Origin: an uncultured Collinsella sp.
Lineage (GTDB): Bacteria; Actinomycetota; Coriobacteriia; Coriobacteriales; Coriobacteriaceae
Length of the DNA: 64,000 nucleotides
Direction of reading: 5' to 3'
Assembly: GCA_958437495.1 (NCBI GenBank)
Contig: CAUBOH010000006.1
Span: 1 to 64,000, forward strand
Positions 32,113 to 40,032 of the stretch are shown one piece after another. The notes beneath the pieces were generated by a model. It was not told the origin of the DNA, ran no database searches, and worked only from the letters and a program-made list of their open reading frames with translations. A program made the translations under genes and the position numbers. How positions within the stretch are numbered: position 1 is the stretch's first letter; each line of letters opens with the position of its first letter.

Positions 32113-33610
32113 GGTGTCCTCCTACCTGATCGTTGCGTTCGCGTGCGGTGGCACCGGCGGTAAAGCTTAGCCCCTTGACGAGCGCGTTTTTGCCGTATTT
32201 GTCCTTTACGGCCAGGACGGCACGGGCCAGCTCGCGCTCGCGCTTATCGGCCTCGATATCGCTGAACAGATCGATGGTGGCAAATTCCTCGGGCATGAGG
32301 TTGCCAAATCCCAAGTTGATGCGCTTGACCGGTCGTTTGGGATCGACGGTCTGCGCCCAGAGCTCGTCGAAATAGCCCATGATCTTCTTAAATGAATTGG
32401 TGCGCTCGGGCAGCTTTCGCGAGGCGTTAGAGTGCGCAAAGAGTGCGGCATAGCCACCACGCGGTTTGCCGCCGTGTTCGCCCACAAAGATGCCGTCAAT
32501 CGCCTGTGCCTCTCGCACCAAACGTCGGCGTTCGTCGTCGCGCTGGACGGGCTTGGGCGCACGGGGCTCGAGTTCGGGGCCAGCGGTTGCGGTGGGTTCG
32601 ATGCTCGACGTGCTCGAGCGCAGGTGTCCGCATCCGTCCACATATTGCGCTGTGCCGCTGGCGTCGAGACGGCGTATGTCGGCGCGCTCGCTCGCGTAGC
32701 CCACAAAGAGCGAGATGCTGTCGCAGACCACGCGCTTATCGACCAAGTCCAGTACGGCGTTGTCGACCATCTCGCGCAAGACGGTGTAGGCCTGCTCGTA
32801 GGCATAACCCTTCGAGAGCACCTGTCCTGTGGTGGTTGAAGTTGCTTGCGGGCGATAGGCTTGGATATCGGCGATGGTTGTCGGCTCGCGCCCAAAGGCG
32901 TGGTCGATAAGATATTCGGCATTGACGCCGAGCTCGTCGTAGAGCAGGTTTTCGTCGAGCGCCGCGACGCCCATTAGATCATAGACGCCGTATTTTTCGA
33001 GGCGGGCTGCCACGCCGGGGCCGATGCCCCAGATATCGGTGATGGGACGATGGGGCCAAATCTCCTCGCGAAAGGTTTCGTCGTCGAGTACGCCAATGCG
33101 GCTGGCTACGTGCTTGGCGGTGATGTCGAGCGCCACCTTGGCCTGAAATAGGTTGGGGCCGATCCCGACCGTTGCCGTGATGCCCGTGCGTCCCAAGACC
33201 TCGTCGCGCAGCGTGCAGGCGAACCCTTCCGCATCGGTGTGATAGAGGTCCAGATAGGGCGTCACATCGATAAAGCACTCATCGATGGAGTAGACGTGCA
33301 CGTCTTGCGGACTCACGTATTCAAGATAGATGCCGTAGATTTGCGCCGACACCTCCATGTAGTGCTGCATGCGCGGTACGGCCTTGATGTAGTCGATGCC
33401 GTCGGGAATCTCGAACAGACGGCAGCGGTTGTGTATCCCGAGGTCCTTCATGGCCTGCGTGATAGCGAGACAGATGGTCGTGCGTCCGCGCGATTCGTCG
33501 GCAACGACCAGGTTGGCGGTGAGCGGATCGAGCCCACGATCGACGCACTCGACGCTGGCATAAAACGTCTTGAGGTCGATACAGATATAGGTGTGCTGAT
33601 CGTGCGCCAC
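32105..33610 (-). CDS. Y-family DNA polymerase (UmuC/UvrX-like)
   Basis: A 501-residue translesion polymerase. Palm motifs are IDLKTFYASVECVDRG (metal Asp) and VYSIDECFIDVTPYL (catalytic SIDE-like), followed by helix-hairpin-helix DIWGIGPGVAARLEKYG and a C-terminal little-finger region. A GTG start at 33610 is chosen because GGGAGGA precedes it; longer starts would translate through the LexA box at 33640-33653. It forms an operon with the YolD-like gene. It is expected to be induced by DNA damage and to copy past lesions with low fidelity. Confidence 0.92.
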   Translation of the reverse strand: MAHDQHTYICIDLKTFYASVECVDRGLDPLTANLVVADESRGRTTICLAITQAMKDLGIHNRCRLFEIPDGIDYIKAVPRMQHYMEVSAQIYGIYLEYVSPQDVHVYSIDECFIDVTPYLDLYHTDAEGFACTLRDEVLGRTGITATVGIGPNLFQAKVALDITAKHVASRIGVLDDETFREEIWPHRPITDIWGIGPGVAARLEKYGVYDLMGVAALDENLLYDELGVNAEYLIDHAFGREPTTIADIQAYRPQATSTTTGQVLSKGYAYEQAYTVLREMVDNAVLDLVDKRVVCDSISLFVGYASERADIRRLDASGTAQYVDGCGHLRSSTSSIEPTATAGPELEPRAPKPVQRDDERRRLVREAQAIDGIFVGEHGGKPRGGYAALFAHSNASRKLPERTNSFKKIMGYFDELWAQTVDPKRPVKRINLGFGNLMPEEFATIDLFSDIEADKRERELARAVLAVKDKYGKNALVKGLSFTAGATARERNDQVGGHRA

Positions 33611-33639
33611 GCGTCCTCCCATCAAACACATGTTCTTAT

Positions 33640-33653
33640 CGAATATCTGTTCG
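33640..33653. promoter_or_regulatory. LexA (SOS) box upstream of the Y-family polymerase
   Basis: CGAATATCTGTTCG matches the Gram-positive/actinobacterial LexA consensus CGAAC-N4-GTTCG with one substitution. It lies 30 bases before the GTG start. Confidence 0.75.
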
Positions 33654-33781
33654 ATAATACCCACTTGCGCGGACATCGTCAAAGCCTGACCCTTTTTGGC
33701 AGATATGGTCGTGCGGTTGCATCGGGTTTTTAACGCAGCTCTAAAGAGCGCGAAACAGCTCGGAAAACCTCGCTTCGTAGC

Positions 33782-34357
33782 ATGAGCCTAACGACTGATG
33801 TCACCTACATGCACGGAAGGGTTGTGGAAACGATGGTCAACTATGGGTTTGGCATGCCGACGCGCCTTGTTGCGGATGGAGACGTAGCTCGCTGGTGTGG
33901 ACGATTGGTCGCTCACTACGGCGGCACCAAGGCGCTGGTGGTGCTGGGCGGCGACAAGAATACGCGTGATGAGCTCGTCTCGGCGGCGCTCGGCTCGCTT
34001 GATCGAGCTCTGCTCGAGCGCGTGCTTTTTCGCTGCGACTCGGTTGAGGGCGACGGGGGAGACGAGCTGATCGACGAAGCCGTGGCCCTGGCGACCGACG
34101 AAGGCGTGGACTTTGTCCTGGCGATCGGCGATGCCGATACTGCCGGCTTTGCGCGCGAACTCGCGCGTCGCATGGCGGCGTTCGATGCCGGCGAAGACGG
34201 TTTTGTCCCTTATGGATGTATTGTCTCGGAGGGCAAGGTGCCTGCCGTCGTGGGAGCCGGCGAGGTTCCCGTTTTTGCCATTATCGCGCCCGAACTGCTT
34301 GAGGGCATTGGGTCTCCTCTGCGCGAGTTGCTCGGCAGCGTGTGCGCCGCGGCCTAG
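33782..34357 (+). CDS. Truncated iron-alcohol-dehydrogenase-like protein
   Basis: A 191-residue protein resembling only the N-terminal nucleotide-binding half of BdhA/YqdH-type iron alcohol dehydrogenases: MVNYGFGMPTRLVADG, KALVVLGGDKN and VDFVLAIGDADTAGFA follow the family order. The GGGS-type loop is degenerate (IGDADT), and the C-terminal metal-binding domain with its His ligands is absent, so dehydrogenase activity is doubtful. ATG 33782 has no clear ribosome binding site; internal ATGs at 33809 and 33833 are alternatives, the latter after GTGGAAACG. It may be a remnant or a repurposed domain. Confidence 0.5.
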   Translation: MSLTTDVTYMHGRVVETMVNYGFGMPTRLVADGDVARWCGRLVAHYGGTKALVVLGGDKNTRDELVSAALGSLDRALLERVLFRCDSVEGDGGDELIDEAVALATDEGVDFVLAIGDADTAGFARELARRMAAFDAGEDGFVPYGCIVSEGKVPAVVGAGEVPVFAIIAPELLEGIGSPLRELLGSVCAAA

Positions 34358-34368
34358 TACCTGCCAGG

Positions 34369-34428
34369 AAGGGACAGGTTAATTTTGGTAGGTAAAGCGT
34401 TTGACCTGCCAAAAGAAACCTGCCCCTT
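34369..34428. repeat. Long imperfect palindrome, possible terminator
   Basis: Arms 34369-34396 and 34400-34428 pair nearly along their full length with a 3-base loop, a few mismatches and one unpaired base, followed by TTTTTGG. The sequence contains GGGACAGGTT/AACCTGCCCC, related to the AACCTGWCCCC motif of the repeats at 55167 and 56380. Confidence 0.75.
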
Positions 34429-34556
34429 TTTGGTCGGTCGCCGTTTGGGGGCGGATTGGCAACGCTCGCTGATTACGGTCTTGACCTGCGTTAGAATAGG
34501 GGCATCTGATTATCCGGGCGCATGGAGGTATGCGCCCGTATGTTGAGGAGGACTTT

Positions 34557-36251
34557 ATGGCAACTGTTGCCGCACCTATCGACGCTACGTCGACCGCTGC
34601 TTGGAAGGCGCTCGAGGCCCATCAGGAGAAGCTCGAGGCCGAGGGTATCGACCTTAAGGCATGGTTCGCTGCCGATGCGGAGCGCGTAAACAAGCTGAGC
34701 TTTGACGCCGGTGACCTGCACTTCGACCTGTCCAAGAACCTGGTGACCGATGAGACCGTCAAGCTGCTGTGCGATCTTGCCCGCGAGGTGAAGCTCGAGG
34801 AGCGCCGCGACGCCATGTTCTCCGGCGAGCACATCAACACCACCGAGGACCGCGCCGTCCTGCACACCGCGCTGCGCCGTCCGGCAAGCGAGAAAGGCCA
34901 GCTTATCGTCGACGGCCAGGATGTCGTCGCCGACGTGCACGAGGTCCTCGACCGCATGTATGCCTTCGCCGAGCGCGTGCGCTCCGGTGAGTGGAAGGGC
35001 GTTACCGGCAAGAAGATCGAGCACCTGGTGTCCATCGGCATCGGCGGCTCCGATCTGGGCCCGGTCATGGCTTACGAGGCTCTGCGTCCCTATGCCGACG
35101 CCGGTATCGACTGCCGCTATATCTCCAACATCGACCCCAACGACCAGGCCGAGAAGCTCAAGGGTTTGGATCCCGAGACCACGCTCGTGATCATCGTCTC
35201 CAAGACCTTCACCACGCTCGAGACCCTCACCAACGCCCGTGAGGTCAAGACCTGGATGCTCGAGCAGCTCAAGGCTCAGGGCGCCATCGACGGCTCCGAT
35301 GAGCAGAACGCCGAGGCCGTGGCCAAGCACTTCGTCGCCGTTTCCACCGCACTCGAGAAGGTCGAGGCCTTCGGCATCGACCCCGCTAACGCTTTTGGTT
35401 TCTGGAATTGGGTCGGCGGCCGCTACTCCGTCGACTCCGCCGTGGGCCTGTCGCTGATCGTCGTGCTCGGCCCCGAGCGCTTCCAGCAGTTCCTCGAGGG
35501 CTTCCACGCCATCGACGAGTACTTCTGCAATACCCCGCTCGAGAACAATGCCGTCGCGCTGATGGGCCTGCTCAACGTCTGGTACGTCAACTTCTTCGGT
35601 TCCAAGAGCCACGCCGTGCTGCCGTACTGCCAGTATCTGCACCGTTTCCCGGCCTACCTGCAGCAGCTCACCATGGAGTCCAACGGCAAGCACGTCCGCT
35701 GGGACGGCAGCGCTGTGACCTCCGATACCGGTGAGATCTTCTGGGGCGAGCCCGGCACCAACGGTCAGCACGCCTTCTACCAGCTGCTGCACCAGGGCAC
35801 CGTGGTGGTCCCGGCCGATTTCATTGCCTTCGCCAATACCGCCAACCCTGCGACCGACAGCGGCCAGGACGTGCACGAGCTGTTCCTGGGCAACTTCCTG
35901 GCCCAGACCAAGGCGCTCGCCTTTGGTAAGACGGCCGATGAGGTGCGCGCCGAGGGCACGCCCGAGCAGATCGTCCCGGCCCGCTGCTTTGAGGGCAACC
36001 GCCCGACGACCTCGATCTTCGGTGACACGTTGACCCCGTTTGCGCTCGGCGAGCTCATCGCCCTGTACGAGCACATCACGTTTGTCGAAGGCACGGTCTG
36101 GGGCATCGACTCCTACGACCAGTGGGGCGTCGAGCTGGGCAAGCAGCTTGCCAAGCAGATCACTCCGGCCTTCCACGACGATGCCGCCAAGGCCGAGCAG
36201 GACGCTTCGACTCAGGCGCTTATCGAGTTCTATCGCGCGCATCGCAAGTAG
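34557..36251 (+). CDS. pgi: Glucose-6-phosphate isomerase
   Basis: A 564-residue glycolytic enzyme interconverting glucose 6-phosphate and fructose 6-phosphate. Signatures include SIGIGGSDLGPVMAYEAL, IIVSKTFTTLETLTNA and WGEPGTNGQHAFYQLLHQGT, with the catalytic Glu and His, and a C-terminal catalytic Lys region. ATG 34557 follows GAGGAGGA. The last ten codons (IEFYRAHRK, stop) and the terminator are duplicated at 39724-39816 with only synonymous differences, which suggests that this gene's 3' end served as an integration site. Confidence 0.96.
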   Translation: MATVAAPIDATSTAAWKALEAHQEKLEAEGIDLKAWFAADAERVNKLSFDAGDLHFDLSKNLVTDETVKLLCDLAREVKLEERRDAMFSGEHINTTEDRAVLHTALRRPASEKGQLIVDGQDVVADVHEVLDRMYAFAERVRSGEWKGVTGKKIEHLVSIGIGGSDLGPVMAYEALRPYADAGIDCRYISNIDPNDQAEKLKGLDPETTLVIIVSKTFTTLETLTNAREVKTWMLEQLKAQGAIDGSDEQNAEAVAKHFVAVSTALEKVEAFGIDPANAFGFWNWVGGRYSVDSAVGLSLIVVLGPERFQQFLEGFHAIDEYFCNTPLENNAVALMGLLNVWYVNFFGSKSHAVLPYCQYLHRFPAYLQQLTMESNGKHVRWDGSAVTSDTGEIFWGEPGTNGQHAFYQLLHQGTVVVPADFIAFANTANPATDSGQDVHELFLGNFLAQTKALAFGKTADEVRAEGTPEQIVPARCFEGNRPTTSIFGDTLTPFALGELIALYEHITFVEGTVWGIDSYDQWGVELGKQLAKQITPAFHDDAAKAEQDASTQALIEFYRAHRK

Positions 36252-36318
36252 TCGCTGCTGTTAACGCATCGCGCCTTATAGTCAGGGGCCCGTATCCTAT
36301 CGGATGCGGGCCCCTTTG
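36222..36318. other. Left boundary repeat of the pgi island (attL-like) with pgi terminator
   Basis: The pgi 3' end (36222-36253) and its terminator hairpin (GGGGCCCGTATCC pairing with GGATGCGGGCCCC, then TTTG, 36285-36317) recur in the same order and orientation at 39724-39816. Matches: 27 of the 30 bases coding the last ten codons, then about 31-33 diverged bases, then the hairpin. The 3.4 kb between the repeats carries three minus-strand genes foreign to the neighbourhood. Confidence 0.75.
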
Positions 36319-36392
36319 CTTTGCCGTGGTCCCGGGGCGCACGGCCTTTGTGGAACATCGCCGGGGCGCCGCGTGCTGCGAGAACCCTGCGC

Positions 36393-37697
36393 CTAGATCT
36401 CGGCCTCCGCATGGCCTCGCTGCGCCTCGGGCAGCTCCCCGTAGAGCGGATGGTCTTCGAGCCTAAAGCGCTCGACCTGTTCGGGAGTGCGACCGCGTAC
36501 AAAGAGCCACGAGCGATCAATCGGCGTCGCCATGAGCGTGCTGGGCAGCGCGTCGGCGCGGTCGGAAAACACCCGGGCACTCTCGGGATCCTGGAACGCC
36601 AGCACCAGATGCGTGTCGCAGTTGCCCATGATGGAGCGTGCGCGTGCCTCGCCATAGAGCGCATCGAGCTGGTTGGTCGACTGCAGCAGCAGCGTTGCCC
36701 AGATGTTGCGGCTTCGGATAATCGAGAGCACGTTGTCGATCTGGGGGATCTGCAGATTTGCGAAGTCATCGAGCATAAAGCGCACGGGCACGGGCAGGCT
36801 GCCGTCGGGCTGCCTATCGGCCTCACGAATGAGGCCCATAAACGCCTGCGAAATAAAGAGGCCGGTCAGCGGATCGAGATTGCGGTCAATATCGCTCACG
36901 GTTACAAACAGGGCGCAGGGGGTGTGTCCCATGGAAGCGAAGTCCACCTGATGGCACTCACGATAGAGCTGTGCCGCACCGTCGAATCCCAGACACATGA
37001 CCTTTTCGGCAAGGATGCCGACGATGCTCGCGTGCATGCGCTCGGCATTTTGCGTAATGGCGTAGCGCCGCCATAGCGAGAGGGCATAGCTTTGGGGGTC
37101 GGTCGTGATCAGGTCGTCAAACAATCGACCCGTGGCACCGTCCTGCAGGTGCTCGATCAGCTTGATGACCGAGCTGATCGTCTGCTCGTCGGCGGGCAGC
37201 TGTTCGGTGACGTAGGCGATAAGACACGACAGCAGGTTTGCCGCCGCATGATCCCAAAAAGGTTGGTTGTTGTCCTCGATGGGGCAGATGGCCTTTGCCA
37301 CCGAGAGGATGTCCTGCTGGTTGGGCCTGCCGTCCGCCTTGCGGCGAATGTGCCTCAGGGGGTTGTAGCCGCAGCGCTCGATGCCGGGCGCAAGGGCCGG
37401 GACGGTGTTGAGGTCGGCGAAGTTGAGGCATTGCACGCGGTAACCGTGGGCTGCCAGCACGGGCCCCACTTCGCGACAGAGCGTGCCTTTGGTGTCGAGC
37501 ACGATGTAGCTTGCGTTCATTTGCAGCAGGTTGGGCTTGAGGACGTTTCGGGTCTTGCCGGCTCCCGAGGGGCCGATCACAAGTGCGTTGTTGTTGAGTC
37601 CCGTTTGGCGGGTGTCGCAGGAAAGCGTTCGATCCTTGGCGAGGATGGTGGACGATGCGGACTCAGATGCGGCGACGCGGCTGGCGAGGCTAGACAT
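36393..37697 (-). CDS. VirD4/TraG-type coupling ATPase without membrane anchor
   Basis: A 434-residue ATPase of the type IV coupling protein family (CD1115-like VirD4). It has TGLNNNALVIGPSGAGKT (Walker A near residues 43-50), SYIVLDTKGTL, PFWDHAAANLLSCLIAY, a Walker B-like VRFMLDDFANLQIPQ, and the sensor segment IWATLLLQSTNQLDALYG. Typical members have about 600 residues with N-terminal transmembrane helices; this one starts about 40 residues before Walker A and has none. ATG 37697 follows AAGGAGG and overlaps the ClpP-like stop by 8 bases. It may pump DNA or a protein, or act with the protease; no relaxase or other type IV secretion gene is present. It ends about 75 bases from the attL-like terminator. 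Confidence 0.85.
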   Translation of the reverse strand: MSSLASRVAASESASSTILAKDRTLSCDTRQTGLNNNALVIGPSGAGKTRNVLKPNLLQMNASYIVLDTKGTLCREVGPVLAAHGYRVQCLNFADLNTVPALAPGIERCGYNPLRHIRRKADGRPNQQDILSVAKAICPIEDNNQPFWDHAAANLLSCLIAYVTEQLPADEQTISSVIKLIEHLQDGATGRLFDDLITTDPQSYALSLWRRYAITQNAERMHASIVGILAEKVMCLGFDGAAQLYRECHQVDFASMGHTPCALFVTVSDIDRNLDPLTGLFISQAFMGLIREADRQPDGSLPVPVRFMLDDFANLQIPQIDNVLSIIRSRNIWATLLLQSTNQLDALYGEARARSIMGNCDTHLVLAFQDPESARVFSDRADALPSTLMATPIDRSWLFVRGRTPEQVERFRLEDHPLYGELPEAQRGHAEAEI

Positions 37698-38307
37698 GGG
37701 CGACCTCCTTGGTGGTCGAGAGGACCTCGTGGGCAAAGCCGAGCTCGACGGCGCGCTCGGCCGAAAGGTAGGTGTCTTTTGCAGTGAGGGACTGGATGCG
37801 CTTGGGCGTGAGGCCGCTGCGGTCCGAGAGGATTTGCGTGAGGGTCTTGCGGGTCTGCATGAGACGCCGGCTGGTTTCCTGCAGCGCAAGTGCCGAGCCG
37901 CCTGCCCCCTGGGGGATCAGCGGGTCGTGAATCATGAGCTCTGCATGGGGCGCCATACGGCGATCGTCGCCGCCCATAAAGATCACGGCGCCCATGGACG
38001 CGGCGAATTCCAGGCAGACGGTGCGGATGGGGCACGATGCGAGGCGCATGGCGTCATAGATCGCAAGACCCGATCGCACGCTTCCGCCGGCGCTGGCGAC
38101 AAATATGGTGATGGGGCGGCTGGGGTCGGTGGTATCGAGCAGGCGGATCTGCTGGCATAGGTCGTGAGCCATCGGGGTTTCGATGTTTCCCATGACGGAG
38201 AGCTCGCGACGGGTGAGCATCTCATCGTAAATGCTGGTGAGCGTGATACCTCGGGCGGATTCACGCATGGTGAGGGGGCTGATGATGGGGGAATGATTGG
38301 TGTCCAT
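37690..38307 (-). CDS. ClpP-like serine protease of the pgi island
   Basis: A 205-residue protein with the ClpP fold. The catalytic triad is intact: Ser in FAASMGAVIF, His in HAELMIHDPLIPQ and Asp in TAKDTYLSAERAVELGF. The oxyanion Gly motif (VASAGGSVRSGLAIYDAM) is also present. Differences from housekeeping ClpP, such as ASMGA for ASMAA, and the position between two mobile-element-type genes suggest a specialised protease rather than the general one. AAAGGAG precedes the start. It overlaps the coupling ATPase by 8 bases, implying coupled translation. No Clp ATPase is adjacent, so the VirD4-like ATPase is the nearest potential partner, though this is speculation. Confidence 0.88.
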   Translation of the reverse strand: MDTNHSPIISPLTMRESARGITLTSIYDEMLTRRELSVMGNIETPMAHDLCQQIRLLDTTDPSRPITIFVASAGGSVRSGLAIYDAMRLASCPIRTVCLEFAASMGAVIFMGGDDRRMAPHAELMIHDPLIPQGAGGSALALQETSRRLMQTRKTLTQILSDRSGLTPKRIQSLTAKDTYLSAERAVELGFAHEVLSTTKEVAHV

Positions 38308-38370
38308 GAGGACTCCTTTCTGTTGGTTGTGTTGTGGAATAGGATTGTTGCCCGCGGAGGGGCTGGCGGG

Positions 38371-39261
38371 CTACAGGGTTCGTCCGAGCCTGAGATCGAG
38401 CTCGGTCGTGGGGCAGGCTGCCTGTTCGTGCGGCTCGCAAGCGCCAAGGGCTCCAAAGCGATGGAGCGTTGCGACGGGCGTGGTGTAGGCGAGCCGCAGC
38501 TGATGCTCGATAGGGGCACATCCGTCATTTTTGTAATGAGCCGCGTAGTACTGCGCGATGCTGGCGTTCATCTCGCTGCCATTGCGATGGCGCTCAAACT
38601 GGCGTCTGCAGGTCTCGACGATCTTTGCTACCGACTTGGGTGCCGTCGCGGGAACAAGGGCGAGATAGCCCTCAAATAGCTCGTTGATGCTCAGGAGACA
38701 CAGCAGGTCGATCAGCGTCCTTATGGCTGCTCCCTCGGCGGAAAAGTGCGCGGTCATGCGGTTATATCGGTTGCGGTCGACGATGGCCGCATGGGGTCTT
38801 GGAGTTTTCTGCCCCGCGGTCCCGGGCTTTTGCCGCGCCTGTGTATTGAGCTCGACGTTGCAGCGCTTGAGGCCGTCCAACGGAAGGAACAGTGCGGTGC
38901 GCAGGGTGTTCCGCTTGCTTTCGAGTTCATGACGCTCGTCGGGTTCCCATTCGAGCTTGAGTTTCGTGTCGAGCGCCGTAAGCATATGGGCTAGGCAGCC
39001 TACGGTAAGAACGTACGAATCGTTGTCGCGTTTTGGGGCATAGGGGTCTGTCAGCTTGCGAATGTCGGGGTCGCCCATGATCTTTGTGCAGCGCTTCAGC
39101 AGTTGAGAGTGGTCGGCCAAGATCGTCGCGAGCGGTAGCGACGCGTAGTTCTTGATGGTCGCGGCGGCAAAGGCGGCGTCATATTCGTTTGCATATGCTC
39201 GCTCAATGCGGGCATCCAGAATGCTATTCTTATCGCCGTCTTCAGCGTGGTGGTTTGTCAT
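38371..39261 (-). CDS. Island protein of unknown function
   Basis: A 296-residue, hydrophilic, mostly alpha-helical-looking protein with no signal peptide or membrane segment. I recognise no family or catalytic motif. Features: a charged N-terminus (MTNHHAEDGDKN), basic middle (QARQKPGTAGQKTPRPHA), and a C-terminal Cys pair (GACEPHEQAAC). GGAG precedes the start at a normal distance. It is first in the three-gene minus-strand operon with the ClpP-like protease and VirD4-like ATPase, 63 bases upstream of the protease. By position it could be a substrate, adaptor or regulator. Confidence 0.65.
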   Translation of the reverse strand: MTNHHAEDGDKNSILDARIERAYANEYDAAFAAATIKNYASLPLATILADHSQLLKRCTKIMGDPDIRKLTDPYAPKRDNDSYVLTVGCLAHMLTALDTKLKLEWEPDERHELESKRNTLRTALFLPLDGLKRCNVELNTQARQKPGTAGQKTPRPHAAIVDRNRYNRMTAHFSAEGAAIRTLIDLLCLLSINELFEGYLALVPATAPKSVAKIVETCRRQFERHRNGSEMNASIAQYYAAHYKNDGCAPIEHQLRLAYTTPVATLHRFGALGACEPHEQAACPTTELDLRLGRTL

Positions 39262-39723
39262 AGCTTCTCCAATCGGTTGATGTTCGTGCTGTTTGTTGAT
39301 GTGTTGGTTGTCGTGAGTGATGTGCTTGCCGTGGGTGATGTGCTGACGTTGGGTGCTATGCGGTTTTCAATGAGCCCGTGAGGCAGTTGCTGCAGGGGCG
39401 GGATGGAACGGCCCATGCAAGGCGGAAGGCATCGTGCTCAAAATCGAGACAGCAATGCCCTGGGTGCCTCACATGTGGCAGTTACCTCATTAAGTTGTCA
39501 TTGCGTTTGGGGTTGTACTTTGCCGATCTTCCTTCTCTTACACGCTAAAACTCAAACTTCATATGCTCGATCTACTTAAAACCGCAACGGCGGTCTTTTA
39601 TCAACTTATATGTCGGAACGCGTCTTTGCAAGTACTTTTTTGCGTTTGTTTCAAATGGGGTGGTTTTGCAACCGTCACGCGCCACGCTATACGAACGTGC
39701 CCCGGCTCGGATAAGGTGGTGCG
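39262..39723. other. Non-coding upstream region of the island operon
   Basis: About 460 bases with lower GC than its neighbours. No gene with a ribosome binding site is seen. The decamer GTGATGTGCT occurs twice (near 39317 and 39337). It probably contains the promoter of the minus-strand island operon and the right recombination arm, but no clear -35/-10 pair could be assigned. Confidence 0.4.
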
Positions 39724-39816
39724 ATCGAGTTCTACCGCGCTCACCGCAAGTAGTCTTTGTTGCTGAGATAGGTCATGGCCGAAAGGGGCCCGTATCCCAA
39801 CAGATACGGGCCCCTT
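39724..39816 (+). pseudogene. Duplicated pgi 3' end and terminator (attR-like)
   Basis: 39724-39753 encodes IEFYRAHRK and a stop, exactly the pgi C-terminus, with three third-position differences that are all synonymous. No further upstream pgi sequence is present; an in-frame stop lies 12 bases before. After 31 diverged bases follows the same hairpin (GGGGCCCGTATCC, ATACGGGCCCC, TT, 39785-39816). This is the pattern left by site-specific integration into a gene 3' end, where the incoming element supplies a replacement end. Confidence 0.75.
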
Positions 39817-40032
39817 GCTATTCTGAATGGGCATGAGGGTGTATTGAGGAGAGTGTCTTGCTGTCGGCATCCGCGTGCGGCGCCATTCGCTGTCCATGAA
39901 TATACTTTTAAGGCTAATTTCATACCGCTTGTCGGAATGAGGACGCTGCCCTTGCGTATCGGGCGTACATTGAACGTGGTTTTTCGCGTGAACCCACGAA
40001 TTGGTTGTCGGTCCTGAACAAGGAGGCCCAGC

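Noticed and set aside
34491..36242. 583-codon open frame antisense to pgi
   Set aside because: Same artefact; pgi on the plus strand has clear catalytic motifs and a strong ribosome binding site.
36393..37889. Longer start (37889) for the VirD4-like ATPase
   Set aside because: The extra 64 residues are Ser/Arg/Pro-rich, run antisense-frame through the ClpP-like gene and lack a binding site, whereas ATG 37697 has AAGGAGG.
39300..39360. Short tandem GTGATGTGCT repeats as a CRISPR or iteron array
   Set aside because: Only two copies with irregular spacing; no spacer pattern or replication gene.
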